Source of the DNA: Lachnospiraceae bacterium
Lineage (GTDB): Bacteria; Bacillota; Clostridia; Lachnospirales; Lachnospiraceae
Direction: 5' to 3'
Assembly: GCA_004557975.1 (NCBI GenBank)
Contig: SFEV01000022.1
Location: 1 to 41,015 of the forward strand
DNA length: 41,015 nucleotides
In this document: piece after piece, positions 24,875-32,792 of the stretch
Numbering within the stretch: position 1 is the first letter of the stretch
Layout of the letters: every line of letters starts with the position of its first letter
Translations under genes and position numbers: made by a program
The notes under the pieces: generated by a model
Seen by the model: the letters and a program-made list of their open reading frames with translations, nothing else
Told to the model about the DNA's origin: nothing
Database searches by the model: none

Positions 24875-25775
24875 CGCAGAGGGAAAACAGGGCACTGCCT
24901 GAAAAGCCGCGGATTTCCCCGTCTGTATGGAAGCAGAGTCTGTCTGTGCTTTTAATGGCTGCTTTCCTGCAGCGGAATACATGGATCCCGCTATGTCCGA
25001 TGTGTTTGCCGAACAGGGACAGCGGAAGCAGGCACAGTGCGTGGAAACGTGAAATCCCGTTTACCACTATCAGATCCAGCATGTCGTCATCGGGTGAGGC
25101 ATCCGGACAGAAACGAAAACCTCCGCCCTCATACTGCAGGTTCATGGCGGCAGTAAAGTAGGATTTTTCGTATACTGCAGGCTCACCGTCGTCGATGGAA
25201 ATGGAAAGTGTCAGACGCTCCATGGTAAAAAGGAGCCACAGAGACGTCAGCAGATAGACAAGCTTGCCGGAGTGAAAACGGTTCAGTGCTGTTTTCAGCG
25301 CAGAAGAATCAACAGAATAACATACCGCCGCATCAAAGCCTGCACCGGAGCTGACTGCGAAGTTCCGTGGAGAAGGTTCACCGTTAATCTGAAGCTGTCC
25401 GATGTTGATATGGAGGTATTTTGAAGGAGACAGGATCCTGTGCAGTGCGTCCAGGGGATCACGGGTCAGACCGAGTCCGCGGACAAAATCATTTCCGGAG
25501 CCCGTGGGAATACATGCAAATGTGATATTCTCAAAGGAGCCCAGGCCGTTGATGATCTCGTTGATTGTGCCGTCACCGCCGACTGCGACCAGCGTACACG
25601 GTCTGTGGCTGGCGGAAAGTGATCTGGCAAGTGCAGTTCCCTCTCCGGGACCTCGCAGAAGAAAATGGGAGTAATCAACATGCAGACGGTCAAGCTCTGA
25701 CTGCACGGTCTTCCATATTGCAAGTCCCTTTCCGGAGCCGGAAGCGGGGTTGATGATAAAATAGTACATATTCAT
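24846..25775 (-). CDS. YegS/DgkB-type diacylglycerol (lipid) kinase
   Basis: A soluble lipid kinase of 309 residues that phosphorylates diacylglycerol or a related lipid with ATP, feeding it back into phospholipid or lipoteichoic acid turnover. It has the DAGK catalytic domain with IINPASGSGKG (7-17), VAVGGDGTINEIINGLGS (about 63-80) and IPTGSGNDFVRGLGL (about 88-102). The C-terminal beta-rich domain ends in a FHTDGEIRG motif typical of the YegS/BmrU group. RBS GGGAGGAG precedes the ATG. It is a single gene with its own promoter, converging on the glycosyltransferase terminator. The precise lipid substrate is not readable. Confidence 0.92.
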   Translation of the reverse strand: MNMYYFIINPASGSGKGLAIWKTVQSELDRLHVDYSHFLLRGPGEGTALARSLSASHRPCTLVAVGGDGTINEIINGLGSFENITFACIPTGSGNDFVRGLGLTRDPLDALHRILSPSKYLHINIGQLQINGEPSPRNFAVSSGAGFDAAVCYSVDSSALKTALNRFHSGKLVYLLTSLWLLFTMERLTLSISIDDGEPAVYEKSYFTAAMNLQYEGGGFRFCPDASPDDDMLDLIVVNGISRFHALCLLPLSLFGKHIGHSGIHVFRCRKAAIKSTDRLCFHTDGEIRGFSGSALFSLCEKKLAVILR

Positions 25776-25801
25776 AACTCCTCCCTGGTATACATGTCTG
25801 T

Positions 25802-25830
25802 ATTTTATCAGTTTTTCTGTGTTTCGACAA
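25802..25830 (-). promoter_or_regulatory. Promoter of the lipid kinase gene
   Basis: Minus strand: TTGTCG (25830-25825), 17-nt spacer, TAAAAT (25807-25802). Confidence 0.6.
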
Positions 25831-25850
25831 TCCCTGCATGTGCGTCAGGG

Positions 25851-25879
25851 TTGTATTTTTGCGGTGTTTGTGCTATGAT
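25851..25879 (+). promoter_or_regulatory. Extended -10 promoter of glnS
   Basis: TTGTAT (25851-25856), 17-nt spacer and TGC-TATGAT (25871-25879), the TG being an extended -10 element. The transcript would begin near 25886, leaving a leader of about 98 nt. Confidence 0.7.
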
Positions 25880-25905
25880 GTGAGAAATTGTCCGGTCTTT
25901 TGCCG

Positions 25906-25970
25906 GCAGCCGCAGAGTGTTTGCGGTCTGCGCAGAAACCGGTGAGGATACCATCGCCGCAGGATGCGGT
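25906..25970 (+). promoter_or_regulatory. Structured glnS leader with two interchangeable hairpins
   Basis: Hairpin 1: GCAGCCGCA (25906-25914) pairs with TGCGG-t-CTGC (25922-25931), nine pairs with one bulge. Hairpin 2: CCGCA (25957-25961) pairs with TGCGG (25965-25969), ending 3 nt before AGGAGG. Both hairpins use the same CCGCA/TGCGG arms, so the 3' arm of the first can also pair with the 5' arm of the second. No T-box consensus is present. Confidence 0.5.
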
Positions 25971-25983
25971 TCAGGAGGAGAAA

Positions 25984-27660
25984 ATGGAAAAGGAAAGAGA
26001 AACAGTATCTAAAAATTTCATTGAGCAGATCATAGATAAGGATCTTGCGGAAGGACACTGCAAAACAGTCTGCACGCGTTTCCCGCCGGAGCCGAACGGA
26101 TATCTGCATATCGGCCATGCAAAATCGATCCTTTTAAATTACGGTCTTGCAAAGAAATACGGCGGAAAGTTCAATCTCCGCTTTGACGATACGAATCCGA
26201 CAAAAGAAAAGACAGAGTTTGTGGAGTCCATCATTGAGGATGTAAAATGGCTGGGCGCTGACTGGGAGGACAGGCTGTTTTTTGCTTCCAACTACTTTGA
26301 GCAGATGTATGAAGGCGCTGTGAAGCTGATCAAAAAGGGGAAGGCGTTTGTCTGTGACCTCTCCGCTGAGGAGATCCGCGAATATCGCGGTACGCTGACG
26401 GAGCCGGGAAAGGAAAGCCCCTACAGGAACCGCAGCATCGAGGAGAATCTGGAGCTGTTCGAAAATATGAAGAACGGCATGTACGCAGACGGGGAAAAAG
26501 TACTGCGCGCGAAAATCGACATGGCATCCCCGAATATGAACATGCGCGACCCGGTTATCTATCGTGTTGCCCGCATCAGCCATCACAATACAGGTGACAA
26601 GTGGTGCATCTATCCGATGTACGATTTCGCTCATCCCATTGAGGATGCCATTGAGGGTGTCACACACTCCATCTGTACGCTGGAATTTGAGGATCACCGT
26701 CCGCTCTACGACTGGGTAGTCCGTGAGCTGGAGTATGAGATGCCGCCGAAGCAGATCGAATTTGCCAAGATGTATCTGACCAATGTTGTGACAGGAAAGC
26801 GTTACATCAAGCGTATGGTCGAGGAAGGGATTGTCGACGGCTGGGATGACCCGCGTCTCGTCTCTATTGCGGCACTGCGCCGCCGCGGTTTTACGCCGGA
26901 ATCGATTCAGAAATTTGTGGAGCTCTGCGGAGTCAGCAAGTGCAACAGTTCAGCCGACTATGCGATGCTGGAGTACTGTATCCGCGAGGATCTGAAGCTG
27001 AAGAGGCCGCGTATGATGGCAGTTCTCGATCCTGTGAAGCTGATTATTGACAACTATCCGGAAGATCAGATCGAGTATCTCGACGTGGAGATGAATCTGG
27101 AGAATCCGGAACTTGGTATGAGAAAGGTACCCTTCGGACGTGAGCTGTATATCGACAGAGAGGATTTCATGGAGAATCCGCCGAAGAAGTATTTCCGTCT
27201 GTTCCCGGGCAACGAGGTTCGCCTGATGGGAGCGTATTTTGTGAAATGTGTCGGCTTTGAGAAGGATGAAAACGGCAATGTCACGGAGATCCACTGTACG
27301 TATGATCCGGAAACGAAATGCGGCAGCGGTTTTACAGGACGGAAGGTGAAAGGAACCATCCACTGGGTGGCTGCTAAGACGGCGATCACGGCAGAGGTGC
27401 GCCTCTATGAGAATATTATCGATGAAGAGAAGGGCGTATACAATGAGGACGGTTCTCTGAACCTGAACCCCAACTCTCTCACAGTCCTGAAGGATTGTCT
27501 GCTGGAGCCGGCTTTTGCAGAGGCACAGCCGTATGAGAGCTTCCAGTTTGTGCGACAGGGCTTCTTCTGTGTGGATGCGAAGGATTCCAGACCGGATGCC
27601 CTTGTATTCAACCGTATTGTTTCGTTGAAGAGCTCGTTTAAATTGCCGAAGGCAGAGTAA
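25984..27660 (+). CDS. glnS: Glutaminyl-tRNA synthetase
   Basis: Charges tRNA-Gln with glutamine. The 558 residues fit the class I enzyme: FPPEPNGYLHIGHAKS with HIGH at 42-45, RFDDTNPTKE (which separates GlnRS from bacterial GluRS), the DxxxYPMYDFAHPIEDA segment, WDDPRL and the C-terminal anticodon-binding beta barrels. The second class I signature, usually MSKR in GlnRS, reads TGKR at about 270-273. The lysine is kept, but the M and S are changed. The start at 25984 is chosen because AGGAGG sits 5 nt upstream; the frame is open further 5', but that part is the structured leader. A weak hairpin follows the gene. Confidence 0.94.
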   Translation: MEKERETVSKNFIEQIIDKDLAEGHCKTVCTRFPPEPNGYLHIGHAKSILLNYGLAKKYGGKFNLRFDDTNPTKEKTEFVESIIEDVKWLGADWEDRLFFASNYFEQMYEGAVKLIKKGKAFVCDLSAEEIREYRGTLTEPGKESPYRNRSIEENLELFENMKNGMYADGEKVLRAKIDMASPNMNMRDPVIYRVARISHHNTGDKWCIYPMYDFAHPIEDAIEGVTHSICTLEFEDHRPLYDWVVRELEYEMPPKQIEFAKMYLTNVVTGKRYIKRMVEEGIVDGWDDPRLVSIAALRRRGFTPESIQKFVELCGVSKCNSSADYAMLEYCIREDLKLKRPRMMAVLDPVKLIIDNYPEDQIEYLDVEMNLENPELGMRKVPFGRELYIDREDFMENPPKKYFRLFPGNEVRLMGAYFVKCVGFEKDENGNVTEIHCTYDPETKCGSGFTGRKVKGTIHWVAAKTAITAEVRLYENIIDEEKGVYNEDGSLNLNPNSLTVLKDCLLEPAFAEAQPYESFQFVRQGFFCVDAKDSRPDALVFNRIVSLKSSFKLPKAE

Positions 27661-27687
27661 CAGAAGGAATGAGCGGTACTTTATGAG

Positions 27688-27712
27688 GGACGGTATGTCG
27701 TCCGGAGTTTTT
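27688..27712 (+). terminator. Small hairpin and T-run between glnS and the MocR gene
   Basis: GGACG (27688-27692) pairs with CGTCC (27699-27703) across a 6-nt loop, followed by GGAG and five T. It is weak for a terminator. The GGAG after it is also the only candidate ribosome binding site for the next gene. Confidence 0.4.
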
Positions 27713-27717
27713 GAATC

Positions 27718-29121
27718 ATGAATGAACTTACGATCAGCCTGGATGCGTCGTCATCCGTGCCTCTTTACGAACAGATTTACAAATATATAAAGAAAGATAT
27801 TCAGGATGGAGGGCTGCCTTTTAAAAAGAGGCTGCCCTCTACGAGAAAGCTGGCAAAATTTCTGCAGGTCAGCAGGACGACAGTGGATATGGCGTATGAG
27901 CAGCTTGTGTCAGAGGGCTATATCGAGGCCGTGCCCTGCAAGGGATTTTTTGTCTGTGAGCTGGAGGGAATTTACCGTCTGGAGACGAGCCGGAGCCCCG
28001 GCAGGACAGTTTTGGAGCCGGAAAAAGCGATGCCTGAATATGATTTTTCTCCTCACGGCGTGGATTTGAACAGCTTTCCCCACAATGCATGGCGGAAGCT
28101 GTCAAAGGACATTCTTCTGGAGGAAAATCAGCTCCTGTTTCAGCTGGGGGATCCCCAGGGAGAGCCGGAGCTGCGCAATACCATTGCAGAATACCTGCAT
28201 CAGGCCCGGGGTGTATCGGCGCAGCCGGAACAGATTGTGCTGGGGGCGGGGAATGATTTCCTGCTGCTTCTTCTGTGCAGCATGTTCGGCACAGGTAAAA
28301 AGATTGCCATGGAGAGCCCTACCTATAGGAAGGCGTATAATCTTTTCTGCAATCTTTCCAACCAGGTGCGCATTGTGGAGATGGACAATTCCGGCATGCT
28401 TGTGGACCGGCTGGCGCTGACAGATGCTGAGATTGCGTATGTGATGCCGTCCCACCAGTACCCGCTGGGAACGGTTATGCCTGTAAAGCGCAGAATGCAG
28501 CTTCTGGCGTGGGCATGCCAGGGCAGCGACCGTTTTATCATTGAGGACGATTACGACAGTGAGTTCCGCTATAAGGGAAAGCCGATTCCGGCCCTCCAGG
28601 GGTATGACCGCGATGACCGTGTCATTTATATCGGAACATTTTCCAAATCCATTGCCCCGGCCATTCGTGTCAGCTATATGGTACTTCCCAAACGCTTGAT
28701 GGAGCTGTACTACAGCCGTGGAAGAAATATTTCCTGTACAGTGTCCCGTGTGGATCAGAGGATTATCGCAGGATTTCTGAACGGAGGATATTATGAACGC
28801 CACCTGAATAAAATGCGTGCCGTCTATAAGAGCCGCCATGATGTACTTCTGGAAGAACTGAAAGCATTCCGGAAAATATGCAGGGTCAGCGGGGAGCACG
28901 CCGGGGTCCACGTACTTCTGACATTTACGGGCGGAATGACGGAGACAGAGGCAATCCGCCGTGCTGCAGAGGAAGGTGTCGCAGTGTACGGCCTGTCGGA
29001 ATATTTTGTCGGGGAAGCGAAGCAGCCGGAGGCAGCCACAGTGATCCTGGGCTATGCGAATCTTTCCGAGACTGCAATCAGAAACGCCGTCCAGCGTCTG
29101 AAGCGGGCATGGCTTTCGTAA
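27718..29121 (+). CDS. MocR/PdxR-type regulator (GntR helix-turn-helix plus aminotransferase fold)
   Basis: A 467-residue regulator fusing a GntR winged helix (about 10-78: VPLYEQIYKYIKKDIQDG, LPSTRKLAKFLQVSRTTVD, AYEQLVSEGYI) to a fold-type I aminotransferase-like domain (about 105-467). The PLP lysine is K310 in YIGTFSKSIAP, and the cofactor-binding region IIEDDYDSEFRY is intact, so it should bind PLP. Family members sense PLP (PdxR), GABA (GabR) or other amines. No vitamin B6 or GABA gene adjoins, so its target is unknown. It may be co-transcribed with the DUF218 gene 21 nt downstream. The ribosome binding site is poor (GGAG, 10 nt away). Confidence 0.92.
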   Translation: MNELTISLDASSSVPLYEQIYKYIKKDIQDGGLPFKKRLPSTRKLAKFLQVSRTTVDMAYEQLVSEGYIEAVPCKGFFVCELEGIYRLETSRSPGRTVLEPEKAMPEYDFSPHGVDLNSFPHNAWRKLSKDILLEENQLLFQLGDPQGEPELRNTIAEYLHQARGVSAQPEQIVLGAGNDFLLLLLCSMFGTGKKIAMESPTYRKAYNLFCNLSNQVRIVEMDNSGMLVDRLALTDAEIAYVMPSHQYPLGTVMPVKRRMQLLAWACQGSDRFIIEDDYDSEFRYKGKPIPALQGYDRDDRVIYIGTFSKSIAPAIRVSYMVLPKRLMELYYSRGRNISCTVSRVDQRIIAGFLNGGYYERHLNKMRAVYKSRHDVLLEELKAFRKICRVSGEHAGVHVLLTFTGGMTETEAIRRAAEEGVAVYGLSEYFVGEAKQPEAATVILGYANLSETAIRNAVQRLKRAWLS

Positions 29122-29142
29122 AAAAGGAGAACAGCAGATTTC

Positions 29143-29727
29143 ATGAGTGAGAATACCATGTTTTATCAGTGCCTGACAGATTTTATTTTTGTGGAGCACG
29201 AACCGGAAAAGGCAGATATGATTTTTGTACCGGGCGGAAATTATCCGGAGGCTGCACTGCATGCGGCGAAGCTGTACCTGGAAGGCTTTGCGCCGTATGT
29301 GATGCCGTCGGGCAGATACAGTATTACGGCCGGAAAATTTGATTCCCCCGTGTACGGGACAGAGTGCGATTACCTCTGTGATATCCTGCTTCGGGAGGGT
29401 GTGCCGGAGACAGCACTTCTGCGGGAAAATCAGGCGACGTACACGTATGAGAATGCGATTTATTCCAGAAAAAAGGCAGATGAGCTGGGGCTTACAGTCA
29501 GAAAGGCGATCCTGAGCTGCCAGGCCTTCCATGCCAGGCGCAGCCTGATGTATTATCAGGAGCAGTTTCCTGAAACACAGTTCCTTGTATGTCCTGTGGT
29601 GACGCGTGGAATCGGGCGAGACACATGGTTTCTCACGGAAAACGGAATTGATACGGTGCTTGGTGAGGTGGAGCGGTGCGGAGCACAGTTTCATCAGATT
29701 ATGCGAGAACATATGCAGAAAATATAA
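29143..29727 (+). CDS. YdcF/DUF218-family protein
   Basis: A protein of 194 residues with the DUF218 (YdcF/SanA-like) fold: ADMIFVPGGNYPEAALHAAKLY near the start, YLCDILLREGVPETALLREN, and NQATYTYENAIYSRKKADE followed by SCQAFHARRSLMYYQEQFP. Members bind nucleotide-like ligands or act in envelope metabolism; the function of this one is not known. Unlike SanA it has no membrane anchor, so it is probably cytoplasmic. GGAG lies 13 nt upstream of the ATG. It follows the MocR-type gene by 21 nt and is probably in the same transcript. The gap 29728-29832 shows no clear terminator or promoter. Confidence 0.85.
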   Translation: MSENTMFYQCLTDFIFVEHEPEKADMIFVPGGNYPEAALHAAKLYLEGFAPYVMPSGRYSITAGKFDSPVYGTECDYLCDILLREGVPETALLRENQATYTYENAIYSRKKADELGLTVRKAILSCQAFHARRSLMYYQEQFPETQFLVCPVVTRGIGRDTWFLTENGIDTVLGEVERCGAQFHQIMREHMQKI

Positions 29728-29832
29728 CCTGTTCAGGGCAAGCCGAATCACTTGCTGATGAGGCCGTAAGAATACGAATCAGGTGTGAACAAACTATAAA
29801 ATCAGGCAGCAGGATTGGAAGGAGAGAAGTAT

Positions 29833-30618
29833 ATGATTAAACTGATCGCCAGTGATCTTGACGGTACGATGCTGTGGGGGCCGGATAAGATTGTCAGGGA
29901 TGAATCGCTTGAGCTTATTGAAGCGCTCCTGGATCAGGGGCGTACTTTTGTGGCGGCCAGCGGGAGGCAGTACGCCAATCAGAAGCGTCTGTTTGCCAGA
30001 ATAGCGGATCGCATTGGTTTTATCTGCGAAAACGGATCACTGCTGATGTACAGAGGAAATGCGCTGAAGAAATTTTCCTATGACCGGGAGACGGGGATTG
30101 AGCTGATGAAATCCATCCTTGCAAAGGACGGCTGCGAGGTGCTTCTGTCAGGCGTCGACACGTGCTACATCCAGCCAAAGGAAAAAAGCTTCGAGGATCA
30201 CATGAAATATTATGTAAAAAATAATGTCACCGTCGTCGAAGACATCTGTGCCGTGGAAGAACCCTTTCTGAAGATTTCCGTCTACAACAGAAACGGACTT
30301 GTCCGGATTGCGCACGACTGGGATGAACAGTTCGGTTCACGTGCAAACATTGCCATGTCAGACAAAACGTGGCTCGATACAGGCCCGCTGGGAGCTGACA
30401 AGGGAAGTGCACTGGCAGCGATGTGTGAAATGTACGGAATCGGGACGGATGAAACGCTGGCAATCGGAGATAACTATAATGACATCCCCATGTTCTGCAC
30501 GGCCGGTTTCCCTGTAGCCATGGAGCATGGACCGGAAGAGGTAAAGAAGTTTGCAAAAGAGACAGCAAAGGATGTAAATGATATTCTGAGAAAGGTGCTG
30601 GAGGGAAAGTATGATTAA
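29833..30618 (+). CDS. Cof-type HAD-IIB hydrolase, first of a tandem pair
   Basis: A phosphatase of 261 residues, likely acting on sugar phosphates or a cofactor. The HAD motifs are motif I DLDGTM near residue 8 (nucleophile and acid aspartates), motif II FVAASGRQY, motif III lysine in GADKGSAL, and motif IV IGDNYNDIPMF. The cap is the type IIB alpha/beta insert. The frame opens at 29815, but the ATG at 29833 has GGAGAG at the right distance and begins directly at MIKLIASDLDG. It overlaps the next, related gene by 8 nt. The two are clear paralogues, probably from an old duplication. Confidence 0.92.
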   Translation: MIKLIASDLDGTMLWGPDKIVRDESLELIEALLDQGRTFVAASGRQYANQKRLFARIADRIGFICENGSLLMYRGNALKKFSYDRETGIELMKSILAKDGCEVLLSGVDTCYIQPKEKSFEDHMKYYVKNNVTVVEDICAVEEPFLKISVYNRNGLVRIAHDWDEQFGSRANIAMSDKTWLDTGPLGADKGSALAAMCEMYGIGTDETLAIGDNYNDIPMFCTAGFPVAMEHGPEEVKKFAKETAKDVNDILRKVLEGKYD

Positions 30619-31399
30619 GCTTGTAGTGACAGACATTGACGGAACGCTGCTTCCGGAGGGTACGGATCAGATCAACCCGGAAATCTACGATGTGGTGAGA
30701 GCGCTGAAGGAGAAAGGAATTCTGTTCGCGGCGGCCAGCGGACGCCAGTACGCGAGCATGCGTTACGTCTTTGAGCCGGTGGCGCATGATATGATTTTTA
30801 TTTCCGAGAACGGCACGAATGTGATGTGCCGCGAAACGAACATGGCCAGTAAGTACATTGATCCGGAGCTGGCAGAGGAAGTGGTGCGCTATCTGCGAAG
30901 ACATGAGGAATGTGAGATCACACTGTCCATACCGGAGGTTATGTATGTGGAAAGAAATCATCCTGATTTTATGAAGCTTCTTACAGACGGATACCACAAC
31001 AATATGGCAGTGGTAGAGGATCTGATTCCGTACTGCCGGAAAACCAACAAGCTTTCTGTTTACCGCAAGGCAGGCGTGGATGTGATCGCTGACGAGATAC
31101 TGGAGCGTTTCGGCAGGAAGCTGAACACAACTGTTTCAGGAAAAATCTGGATCGATTTTATGCAGCCGGGCGCTGACAAAGGAAATGCGCTGGCAACAAT
31201 CCAGCAGCAGTTCAACATAGCGCCGGAGGAGACAATGGCATTTGGTGACAACTGTAATGATATCGGTATGCTGATGCGCGCCGGTGAAAGTTATGCGGTG
31301 GCAAATGCACATCCGCAGCTGAAGAAAATTGCAAAGCATATCACCTGGTCCAATACAGAGGATGGAGTAATCAGAACACTGCGGGAGAAGCTGCTGTAG
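30611..31399 (+). CDS. Cof-type HAD-IIB hydrolase, second of a tandem pair
   Basis: A HAD phosphatase of 262 residues with motif I VTDIDGTLL, motif II FAAASGRQYASMRYVFEP, motif III GADKGNALATIQ and motif IV FGDNCNDIGMLMRAGES. The catalytic aspartates, the lysine and the metal site are intact. It shares length, cap type and many positions with the gene before it and starts inside that gene (8-nt overlap, ribosome binding site GGAGGGAAAG), so the two proteins should be made together. Differences in the cap suggest different substrates. The next gene follows after 23 nt. Confidence 0.92.
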   Translation: MIKLVVTDIDGTLLPEGTDQINPEIYDVVRALKEKGILFAAASGRQYASMRYVFEPVAHDMIFISENGTNVMCRETNMASKYIDPELAEEVVRYLRRHEECEITLSIPEVMYVERNHPDFMKLLTDGYHNNMAVVEDLIPYCRKTNKLSVYRKAGVDVIADEILERFGRKLNTTVSGKIWIDFMQPGADKGNALATIQQQFNIAPEETMAFGDNCNDIGMLMRAGESYAVANAHPQLKKIAKHITWSNTEDGVIRTLREKLL

Positions 31400-31422
31400 C
31401 TTCGGCAGAGGAAGGAGAGAGC

Positions 31423-31683
31423 ATGAATTACAAAAAGGAATATCTGGAGGTGTTTCTGAAGAAACAGGAGCAGCTTTTTGATGAACCGGTGGCGGAGACA
31501 CTGGAGGAGGCAGATGAATTTCTTGACGAGTGTATGGCAGTTGTCGCTGACAATTACAGGGCAGTCAGGGATTATTTCGAGGAGAACGGAGCCGATACGG
31601 CGGGCATGAGCCGTGAGGAACTGCTGGAACAGGCAGAAGTATTTGCGCTTCCCGACGGAAAATATCTGATCGTTGAAGGATAA
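31423..31683 (+). CDS. Small acidic protein of unknown function
   Basis: An acidic, helical protein of 86 residues (e.g. VAETLEEADEFLDECMAVVA, then DYFEENGADTAGMSREELLE) ending in a short FALPDGKYLIVEG strand. It has no membrane segment and no catalytic motif I can name. A good ribosome binding site (AAGGAGAG) and typical codon use make it a real gene. It is likely cotranscribed with the HAD pair. Confidence 0.75.
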   Translation: MNYKKEYLEVFLKKQEQLFDEPVAETLEEADEFLDECMAVVADNYRAVRDYFEENGADTAGMSREELLEQAEVFALPDGKYLIVEG

Positions 31684-31812
31684 GAGACATTCTGCTGCAT
31701 AGAAATAACCACAATGTATTTTTTGACATTTTACCGGGCATACTGTGGACAGAAGGCAGTTGATGCACAGTATGATGTGGAAAACAGATCAGAAAAGAAA
31801 GAGGGTTATTTG

Positions 31813-32280
31813 ATGGCAGATATTTTGAAACAGAGAAAACAGCAGGAGTACCAGGAGTATGTAAAACAGGTAACGCCTGTCCACAACCTTTTCCTGAATA
31901 TGTGCAAAGCGTTTGTGACGGGCGGTGCGATCTGCGTGATCGGACAGTTTATTCTGAACTGGTGTGACAGGATCGGAATGAAGCAGGAGACGGCAGGAGG
32001 CTGGTGTTCCCTGTGGCTGGTGCTGCTCAGTGTGATATTGACCGGCTGTAACGTATACCAGAAGCTGGCAAAGTTCGGAGGTGCCGGGACGCTGGTGCCG
32101 ATTACAGGCTTTGCGAACTCCGTAGCGGCCCCGGCGATTGAATACAAAAAAGAGGGACAGGTCTTTGGGATCGGCTGCAAGATTTTTACCATAGCAGGAC
32201 CGGTGATACTGTATGGAGTACTGACCAGTTGGGGGCTGGGGGTCATATACTGGATACTGAAACTGACAGGGGTGGTGTAA
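31813..32280 (+). CDS. spoVAC: Stage V sporulation protein AC (SpoVAC)
   Basis: A membrane protein of 155 residues, part of the SpoVA channel that moves calcium-dipicolinate into the developing spore and releases it at germination. The family core GGAGTLVPITGFANSVAAPA, then IEYKKEGQVFGIG is plain at about 94-121. Four to five hydrophobic segments are seen (e.g. AFVTGGAICVIGQFIL, LWLVLLSVILTGCNVYQ). The start at 31813 follows GAGGG by 7 nt; an upstream ATG at 31714 lacks a ribosome binding site. The usual partners spoVAD and spoVAE do not follow here: the next gene is a broken small ORF, then an opposite-strand glucosidase. So this copy is an orphan or an extra paralogue. Confidence 0.9.
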   Translation: MADILKQRKQQEYQEYVKQVTPVHNLFLNMCKAFVTGGAICVIGQFILNWCDRIGMKQETAGGWCSLWLVLLSVILTGCNVYQKLAKFGGAGTLVPITGFANSVAAPAIEYKKEGQVFGIGCKIFTIAGPVILYGVLTSWGLGVIYWILKLTGVV

Positions 32281-32294
32281 GCCATCCTTTTTTT
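32270..32294 (+). terminator. Terminator overlapping the spoVAC stop
   Basis: GGGTGGT (32270-32276) pairs with GCCATCC (32281-32287), two of the pairs being G-U, with a GTAA loop and seven T. The stop codon is in the loop. From 32295 to 32453 I see no gene. Confidence 0.75.
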
Positions 32295-32453
32295 CATTTT
32301 GTATAGGAAACTTTGTCTCCTGCACGGTAAAAACGCATTGCGGGGGTGTGGGAAGCTCACCTTTTATGCATAGAAGCTGCAAAGCTGGAGAATACTGAAA
32401 AGTGTTATTGATTTCAGAACTGCGAAATACAGAAAAAGACAAGGAGTCAGTAT

Positions 32454-32719
32454 ATGGAGACTAAATGGAACATTGGAGAAGGCGGAGACATGCCGATCGG
32501 ATTTGGATTGTCACTGGCGGCGAATGAGAAATCAATGAAAGCTTTTGCTGATATGTCAGATGCAGAAAAGACGGAAGTGGTGGAGAAAAGTCGTCAGATG
32601 TAGAAAAGACGGAAGCGGTGGAGAAAAGTCGTCAGATGCAGACGAGGGAGGCCATGGAACAGTTTGTAAACAGCCTCGGAAATGGATTTTCCTCCGCTTC
32701 AGGCGTATGGAAGCCGTGA
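32454..32719 (+). pseudogene. Small conserved-looking gene broken by a 38-bp tandem duplication
   Basis: The ATG at 32454 has AAGGAG 7 nt upstream. The frame gives METKWNIGEGGDMPIGFGLS and on to KSRQM, then a TAG at 32601-32603, so only 49 residues are made. If one copy of the repeated 38 bp is removed, the frame runs on through QTREAMEQFVNSLGNGFSS to a TGA at 32717-32719, giving a smooth protein of 75 residues. That reconstructed form resembles small uncharacterised Lachnospiraceae proteins. Thirty-eight is not a multiple of three, so the duplication shifts the frame, and the second copy also carries the C-to-T change that makes the stop. Function unknown. Confidence 0.8.
32557..32632 (+). 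repeat. 38-bp tandem duplication
   Basis: Copy 1 is 32557-32594 and copy 2 is 32595-32632. They differ at two positions (C/T and T/C). A third partial copy, CAGATGCAGA, follows at 32633. The 12-bp word GTCAGATGCAGA flanks the unit, as expected for slippage between short direct repeats. Confidence 0.95.
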
Positions 32720-32792
32720 GCGGAGGAATGATTTGCATTTTCAGGCTGCTTCTATGGAACAACCAAAGGCAGTTGATGTTTTTCTGAATAAT

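Noticed and set aside
25886..25983. T-box riboswitch before glnS
   Set aside because: The leader is short, lacks the conserved T-box antiterminator motif, and has no terminator with a T-run.
28102..29751. 549-residue open frame on the minus strand across the MocR and DUF218 genes
   Set aside because: Antisense shadow: rich in His, Cys and Arg with no known domain, while both plus-strand genes are clear family members.
32545..32787. 80-residue frame over the 38-bp duplication
   Set aside because: It is an out-of-frame reading of the repeated DNA (Arg/Trp-rich) with no ribosome binding site.
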